From Fibrobacter sp. UWB15 (GTDB taxonomy: Bacteria > Fibrobacterota > Fibrobacteria > Fibrobacterales > Fibrobacteraceae): a DNA stretch of 64,000 nucleotides. Below are positions 59,175-64,000 of this stretch, in pieces. Location: contig NZ_FXBA01000004.1 in NCBI RefSeq assembly GCF_900177705.1, forward strand, positions 62,001 to 126,000, in the 5' to 3' direction. Within the stretch, counting starts at the first letter, position 1. Each line of letters starts with the position of its first letter. The notes beneath the pieces were generated by a model. It ran no database searches. It had not been told where the DNA came from and saw only the letters and a program-made list of their open reading frames with translations. The position numbers and the translations under genes were made by a program.

Positions 59175-62100
59175 CTAGGCTTTAACAGTCGTAAACGAGA
59201 ATGCTTCGCCGTCGGCGTCGTTGGCTTCGAGGCCATCGGCGGCGGCAGCCCAGGCAATCTTCACGGCCTGCGTCTCTCCGGCAATGTAAGCTTCGTTCTC
59301 CGCGACTGCTTGCTTGAATACGTCGCTTGCAGAGAACAGCGTCACTTCGATCTTGTCGGTGATGGCGTAGTTCTGGTCCTTACGGCGGTTCTGGATGCGG
59401 TTCACGAGTTCGCGGGCCACGCAGGCGCGGCGGAGTTCGTCCGTAATCTTCAAGTCCAGAGCCACGGTGAAGTGCTGGTTGGCTTCCACGGCCATGCCGT
59501 CGGCCACGATGCGGTTGAGCATCAAGCAGTCGGCTCCGACTTCACCGAATTCGAACTTAATCGTCTCCCCATTCTGCAGAGCCTTGATTTCATCAACCGA
59601 GAGGCTGTTCAGCTTGGCAGAAATCACCTTCATGTTCTTCGCGTAATCCGGACCCTTTGCCTTAATAGCGAGGAAGTTCGGCTTAGCAGAAAGCTTCACG
59701 AGCTTCGTCTCATCTTCCAAGAACTTCATTTCACGAACGTTGAGTTCTTCGAGGATCAAGTCCTTCATGCTCTCGGCGACGTTCTTTTCTTCGTTACCGT
59801 GAGCAACAACCGTCATGCTTGCAATCGGCATACGATTTTTTACGTTGTTCGTAGCGCGAATCACACGGCCCATTTCGACCATGCCACGCACCATGGCGAT
59901 GCGTTCCACGAGCTTTTCGTCCATCAGGGACTTGTCGGCGCTCGGGAATTCGCAGAGGTGCACGCTCACCGGAGCATTGGCATCCACTTCGCGAACGAGA
60001 ATCTGGTAGATTTCTTCGGCGAGGAGCGGGAGGAACGGAGCGAGAATCTTGGAGAAGTCTACGAGCACCTTGTACATGGTGGCGTAGGCGGCGTTCTTGT
60101 CGCCATCGTTTTCGGACTTCCAGAAGCGGCGACGACTGCGGCGCACGTACCAGTTCGTGAGGTCATCCACCGCGGCAATCACGGCGGGCACCACGTTGTA
60201 CAGGCGGTAAGCCTTCATTTCCACTTCGACCTTGGCGGCCAAATCTTGCAGCGTTGCAAGCATCCAGCGGTCAAGTTCATTGTCGCTCTTGACTTCTTGA
60301 CCCGGCTTCCATGTGAGCTGGCCCTTAGCGGCGTCAGCGTTGTGGTTAGACACAAAGAATGCCACAGCATTCCAAAGCGGCAACATCACCTGCTTCACGA
60401 TGCCCTTCACACCTTCTTCACTGAAGCGGAGGTCTTCAGCCTTCAAAGCGGCGGAGTTGATCATAAACAAGCGAATGGCGTCGGCACCCGTGCGTTCGAT
60501 GAGATCGTTGGGGTCCGGATAGTTGCGCTTGGACTTACTCATCTTGGAACCGTCTTCGGCCAAGATAATACCATTCACAATCACGTTCTTGAATGCGGGC
60601 TTCTGGAACAGAGCGTTCGAAAGCACGGTCAGCGTGTAGAACCAACCGCGGGTCTGGTCGAGGCCTTCGGCGATGAAGTCTGCCGGGAAGCTGCGTTCCA
60701 CCAGTTCCTTGTTTTCGAACGGATAATGGCGGCTGGCATACGGCATGGAACCGGATTCAAACCAGCAGTCGAACACTTCAGGCGTGCGGCGGTAAACCTT
60801 GCCGTTCTTTTCAATCGTAAGCTTGTCCACGAAGTGCTTGTGCAGGTCGTCGAGCTTCACGCCGGTGAGTTGCTGCAGTTCTTCGATGCTGCCCACGGCA
60901 ATCATGTCGCCGTCGTCAGAGAGCCACACCGGAATCGGCGTACCCCAGAAACGGTTACGGGAAAGGTTCCAGTCGCGGGCGCCTTCGAGCCACTTGCCAA
61001 AGCGTCCGTTCTTGATGTGGTCCGGAACCCAGTTCACGGTCTGGTTGTTTTCGACCATCCATTCCTTCAAAGTCTTGGTCACGCCATCCTTGCTCGTGAC
61101 AGGGGCGTCAATCTTCAAGAACCAAGTCTTGAGGGCGCGGTAAATCAGAGGAACACCGGTACGCCAGCAGTGCGGGTAGCTATGGACAATCACGTCCTGC
61201 TTGAACACGCGGCCCTGTTCCTTGAAGTAGCGGATTATTTCCTTGTCGGCTTCCTTGGCACCCAGGCCCTTCCACATCGGGACCTTGTCGGTGAACTTGC
61301 CTTCGGTATCCAGCGGGTCGAAAAGGCCGAGGTCGAGTTCAGCACCCTTCTGGAAGTCTTCTTCACCGAAGGAAGGAGCGGTATGCACGGCGCCGGTACC
61401 GTCTTCGGTACTCACGTAGTCGGCGGGGTAAATCTTGTAGTGGCGGGACAGCTGGTCCGGCGTCACGAACGCATCGGAAATGCGGGAGAGCGGCTCGTAG
61501 TCCTTGCCCACGAGTTCGGAACCCTTGCAGGTATCCACGATGTTCGGGTTCTTGAAGTAGGCGGCGGTGCGGCTTGCGGCAATCCAGTACTTCTTGCCAT
61601 CCTGCTCCACCAGGTTGTAGTCCATGTCCGGGCCCACAACGATGCAGAAGTTAGAGTACAGCGTCCACGGGGTCGTCGTCCACACGAGGATGCTCGTGTC
61701 CTTGAACTTGGGCTCGTTCGAGTTGATCGGGAAAATCAGCGTGAGGGACGGGTCCTGACGGTCCTTATAGCCCTGGTTCGTTTCGAAGTTCGAAAGCGGG
61801 GTCGCGAGAGCCGGGCTGTACGGCTGGATGCGGTAGCCCTGGTAGATGAGGCCCTTGTCGAAGCACTGCTTGAACACCCACCACACAGATTCCATGAAGT
61901 TCTTGTCCATGGTCTTGTAGCCCTTGTCGAAGTCGACCCAGCGGCCCATGCGGCGAACGGTCTTCTTCCATTCGCTGGTGTACTTGAGCACCTTGCCGCG
62001 GCAGGTTTCGTTGAACTTATCGACACCGAGCTTCTGGATTTCGGCAACGCCCGCGAGACCGAGTTCGTTCTGAACGAGAGATTCAATCGGAAGGCCGTGG

Positions 62101-62360
62101 CAGTCCCAACCGAAACCGCGGGGAACCTTCTTGCCCTTCATGGTCCAGTAACGCGGAACGATATCCTTGATGGTACCGGCAAGCAAGTGACCGTAGTGCG
62201 GAAGACCCGTTGCAAACGGAGGGCCATCGTAGAAAGTGTACGGTTCAGTTTCCGGACGGGAGTCCAGCGACTTCTTGAACGATTCATCCTTATCCCACAG
62301 GGCGAGCACGCGCTCTTCGATCTGCGGGAAGGTCTCTTCTTTCTTTACTTCACGAAACAT
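59175..62360 (-). CDS. ileS: Isoleucyl-tRNA synthetase
   Basis: 1061 residues. It charges tRNA-Ile in the cytoplasm. Class I motifs are present: the HIGH variant HYGH (55-58, in GLPHYGHLLAGTIKDIVPRY) and KMSKSKRNYPDP (~605). The editing domain has the WTTTPWTLYSN segment and the tRNA-binding/anticodon part contains DDLTNWYVRRSRRRFW. The GHLLAGTIKDIVPRYWTMKG start and the total length place it with the eukaryote-like (type 2) bacterial IleRS group, often less sensitive to mupirocin. It is followed by no other gene on its strand in the window. The equally long reading frame on the opposite strand is a shadow. Confidence 0.97.
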   Translation of the reverse strand: MFREVKKEETFPQIEERVLALWDKDESFKKSLDSRPETEPYTFYDGPPFATGLPHYGHLLAGTIKDIVPRYWTMKGKKVPRGFGWDCHGLPIESLVQNELGLAGVAEIQKLGVDKFNETCRGKVLKYTSEWKKTVRRMGRWVDFDKGYKTMDKNFMESVWWVFKQCFDKGLIYQGYRIQPYSPALATPLSNFETNQGYKDRQDPSLTLIFPINSNEPKFKDTSILVWTTTPWTLYSNFCIVVGPDMDYNLVEQDGKKYWIAASRTAAYFKNPNIVDTCKGSELVGKDYEPLSRISDAFVTPDQLSRHYKIYPADYVSTEDGTGAVHTAPSFGEEDFQKGAELDLGLFDPLDTEGKFTDKVPMWKGLGAKEADKEIIRYFKEQGRVFKQDVIVHSYPHCWRTGVPLIYRALKTWFLKIDAPVTSKDGVTKTLKEWMVENNQTVNWVPDHIKNGRFGKWLEGARDWNLSRNRFWGTPIPVWLSDDGDMIAVGSIEELQQLTGVKLDDLHKHFVDKLTIEKNGKVYRRTPEVFDCWFESGSMPYASRHYPFENKELVERSFPADFIAEGLDQTRGWFYTLTVLSNALFQKPAFKNVIVNGIILAEDGSKMSKSKRNYPDPNDLIERTGADAIRLFMINSAALKAEDLRFSEEGVKGIVKQVMLPLWNAVAFFVSNHNADAAKGQLTWKPGQEVKSDNELDRWMLATLQDLAAKVEVEMKAYRLYNVVPAVIAAVDDLTNWYVRRSRRRFWKSENDGDKNAAYATMYKVLVDFSKILAPFLPLLAEEIYQILVREVDANAPVSVHLCEFPSADKSLMDEKLVERIAMVRGMVEMGRVIRATNNVKNRMPIASMTVVAHGNEEKNVAESMKDLILEELNVREMKFLEDETKLVKLSAKPNFLAIKAKGPDYAKNMKVISAKLNSLSVDEIKALQNGETIKFEFGEVGADCLMLNRIVADGMAVEANQHFTVALDLKITDELRRACVARELVNRIQNRRKDQNYAITDKIEVTLFSASDVFKQAVAENEAYIAGETQAVKIAWAAAADGLEANDADGEAFSFTTVKA

Positions 62361-62449
62361 GGGTTACCTCAAACCCCGCAGCACAGCGCTGCGGGCACTA
62401 AATTTTCGGCGGTAAATATAGAAATTTAATCAAGTCCTCTAATTCGGAA

Positions 62450-62536
62450 TATTCCAAGTTGGAATAAGAAATTCCTTTTATTTTGGTTATCCAATATGGC
62501 ATTTTTGCGCATAAACAAATATATTGATTATCAATA
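62450..62536. promoter_or_regulatory. Two palindromes between ileS and sugar porter
   Basis: TATTCCAA-G-TTGGAATA (62450-62466) and TATTGAT-T-ATCAATA (62522-62536) are perfect inverted repeats in the divergent region. The second ends 22 bases before the ATG of the porter gene, where a repressor would act; the first lies between the two promoters. Confidence 0.5.
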
Positions 62537-62558
62537 ACCACCCTTAACGGTAATAGTT

Positions 62559-63950
62559 ATGACAAATACAAATTCCAATCTCAGGCACATCGTGCTAATT
62601 ACCCTATCCGCCGCAATCGGCGGGTTCCTCTTCGGTTTCGACTCGTCCGTGATTAACGGCGCGAACGGAGCCCTAAAAGCACACTTTCACGCGACAGACT
62701 ATGAACTTGCCTGGTCCGTTTCGCTCGCACTGATTGGCGCTGCCATCGGTGCATTTTTTGCAGGTAAAATCGCAGACGCCTTAGGCCGAGTGCGTTGCAT
62801 GCTTTTCGCATCGGATCTTTTCGTTTTAAGCGCCATCGGTTCGGGCATTCCCTTCGGCATTCCTGACTTTATCATGTGGCGCGTCATCGGCGGCCTCGGC
62901 ATCGGCATGGCATCCATTATCGCCCCGATTTACATCGCCGAAACGGCGCCCGCCCATTTGCGTGGGCGTCTTGGTTCGATGCAGCAGTTCGCCATCGTGA
63001 TCGGTATCTTCGTGGCGCTGCTGTCGAACTACCTGATCGTGCGCATCGCGGGTTCTGCCAACGCTCCCATGTTCGGCAACATCAAGGCCTGGCAGGTGAT
63101 GTTCTGGGTCGAAGTCATTCCGGCCGTGATTTACGGTTATGCCGCCTGGAAACTTCCGGAATCGCCGCGTTACCTTGTCCGCAAGGGATACCTAGATCAG
63201 GCCAAGAAAGTACTCGCCATGATCAACCCCGAAGGCATCGACAAAGAAGTCGAAACGATTCAGTCCACCTTTAAAAACAAGAAACCCGCCAAATTTACCG
63301 ACATGCTCGAAATTATTGACGGCAAGGAAAAGGTTTCGCCGGTTCTGTGGGCTGGCCTCGGCCTCGCCATTTTGCAGCAGCTGGTGGGTATTAACGTCAT
63401 CTTCTATTATGGCACCATGCTTTGGCAGAGTGTGGGCTTCGGTGAAAGCGACGCTTTCCTCACGAGCGTGATTTCGAGCGGAGTGAACCTGGTGATGACC
63501 GTGGTCGCAATTATGCTCATTGACAAGATTGGCCGAAAACCGCTCTTGTTGATTGGTAGTATCGGCATGGCAGTCACCTTGAGCACACTTACGCTCTGCT
63601 TCATGAGTGCGGGCGAAAGCGGAAGCCTCCCGGGACATGCCGCCATCATCGCCCTGATTGCAGCGAACCTCTACATCACCTTCTTCGCCGCAACGTGGGG
63701 ACCGGTCATGTGGGTGATGCTCGGCGAAATGTTCAACAACCGCATCCGTACCATCGCGATTGCCATTTGCGGACTCGCCCAGTGGTTCGCGAACTTCGTG
63801 GTCACCTGGACTTTCCCGGTGCTTACCGGCAAAGATGGTATTGGTGTTGGACCGACTTACGCCATCTATTCGTTCTGCGCCATCTTCAGTATCTTCTTCG
63901 TAGCGAAGTTCATCAAGGAAACGAAGGGCAAGGAATTGGAGGAGATGTAA
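62559..63950 (+). CDS. MFS sugar porter
   Basis: 463 residues with twelve membrane segments. Sugar porter signatures are GGFLFGFDSSVINGA (segment 1), GKIADALGRVRCM (loop 2-3), PIYIAETAPAHLRGRLGS, LPESPRYLVRKG (between segments 6 and 7), QQLVGINVIFYYG (segment 7), DKIGRKPLLLIGS and the terminal KETKGKELEE in place of PETKG. These carriers bring hexoses or pentoses into the cell, usually with H+. The sugar is unknown, but the surrounding polysaccharidases make cello-oligosaccharide breakdown products such as glucose or xylose plausible. The ATG lacks a strong Shine-Dalgarno. It is divergent from ileS with two palindromes between. Confidence 0.92.
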   Translation: MTNTNSNLRHIVLITLSAAIGGFLFGFDSSVINGANGALKAHFHATDYELAWSVSLALIGAAIGAFFAGKIADALGRVRCMLFASDLFVLSAIGSGIPFGIPDFIMWRVIGGLGIGMASIIAPIYIAETAPAHLRGRLGSMQQFAIVIGIFVALLSNYLIVRIAGSANAPMFGNIKAWQVMFWVEVIPAVIYGYAAWKLPESPRYLVRKGYLDQAKKVLAMINPEGIDKEVETIQSTFKNKKPAKFTDMLEIIDGKEKVSPVLWAGLGLAILQQLVGINVIFYYGTMLWQSVGFGESDAFLTSVISSGVNLVMTVVAIMLIDKIGRKPLLLIGSIGMAVTLSTLTLCFMSAGESGSLPGHAAIIALIAANLYITFFAATWGPVMWVMLGEMFNNRIRTIAIAICGLAQWFANFVVTWTFPVLTGKDGIGVGPTYAIYSFCAIFSIFFVAKFIKETKGKELEEM

Positions 63951-63966
63951 TTAGCTTGAAAAGCCG

Positions 63967-63987
63967 ATTCCGGGGCAAGCCCGGAAT
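63967..63987. repeat. REP-like palindrome, copy 3
   Basis: ATTCCGGG-GCAAG-CCCGGAAT, perfect 8-bp arms, 16 bases after the sugar porter stop. It shares arms with copy 2 and differs by one loop base. Confidence 0.85.
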
Positions 63988-64000
63988 AACATTAAAAAGC

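Noticed and set aside
59172-62429. 1085-codon open frame on the plus strand
   Set aside because: It lies antisense over ileS, has no recognisable domain and has the His/Val/Leu-rich composition of a shadow of a GC-biased coding strand.
62518-62540. FNR box before the sugar porter
   Set aside because: FNR sites are TTGAT-N4-ATCAA; here the arms are one base apart, so the spacing does not fit.

Overview
The window looks like chromosome of a cellulose- and pectin-degrading Fibrobacter (Fibrobacterota). The evidence is two TIGR02147/DUF4423 regulators (a paralogous family first defined in Fibrobacter succinogenes), many secreted polysaccharidases with long Ser-rich linkers and a C-terminal domain resembling type IX secretion sorting domains, CBM35-like modules on esterases, and giant GLUG-type surface proteins. 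The species cannot be named from the sequence alone.

Region 1 (1-19.4 kb) is a plant cell wall degradation island. A TIGR02147 regulator with a lipoprotein partner lies opposite a rhamnogalacturonan lyase (PL11) and three different SGNH rhamnogalacturonan acetylesterases, two of them carrying CBM35-like domains. Together these deacetylate and cleave the rhamnogalacturonan-I backbone. A pectate lyase pseudogene that has lost its catalytic core follows, then a CE15 glucuronoyl esterase (lignin-glucuronoxylan ester cleavage), a GH5 endoglucanase, an M6-type metalloprotease, a second TIGR02147-lipoprotein pair, and a prepilin peptidase.

Region 2 (19.4-28 kb) holds a 1760-residue Ig/PKD-like lipoprotein, a small DUF6941 protein coupled to it, a Sfp-type phosphopantetheinyl transferase, a small lipoprotein, a tRNA-Val with a clear promoter and terminator, and a DASS dicarboxylate transporter.

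Region 3 (28-46.6 kb) is envelope-related: two giant GLUG-repeat surface proteins sharing a ~450-residue C-terminal module, three tandem outer-membrane barrel paralogues (the first behind a CRP-like operator and a sigma70 promoter), an orphan family 5 solute-binding lipoprotein, a RluE-like pseudouridine synthase, a UDP-glucuronate 4-epimerase-like enzyme, and a small porin-like protein.

Region 4 (46.7-57 kb) is a four-gene minor-pilin operon ending in a 2537-residue PilX-like protein with a short collagen-like stretch, a candidate pilus-tip adhesin. The prepilin peptidase at 18.4-19.3 kb could process it.

Region 5 (57-64 kb) has a GH44 endoglucanase/xyloglucanase, isoleucyl-tRNA synthetase and an MFS sugar porter. 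Dispersed REP-like palindromes, strong bidirectional terminators and a degenerate 7-bp tandem repeat lie between genes. The most promising under-described items are the regulator-lipoprotein pairs, the giant PilX-like minor pilin, the CRP-like promoter of the barrel cluster, and the collapsed pectate lyase.
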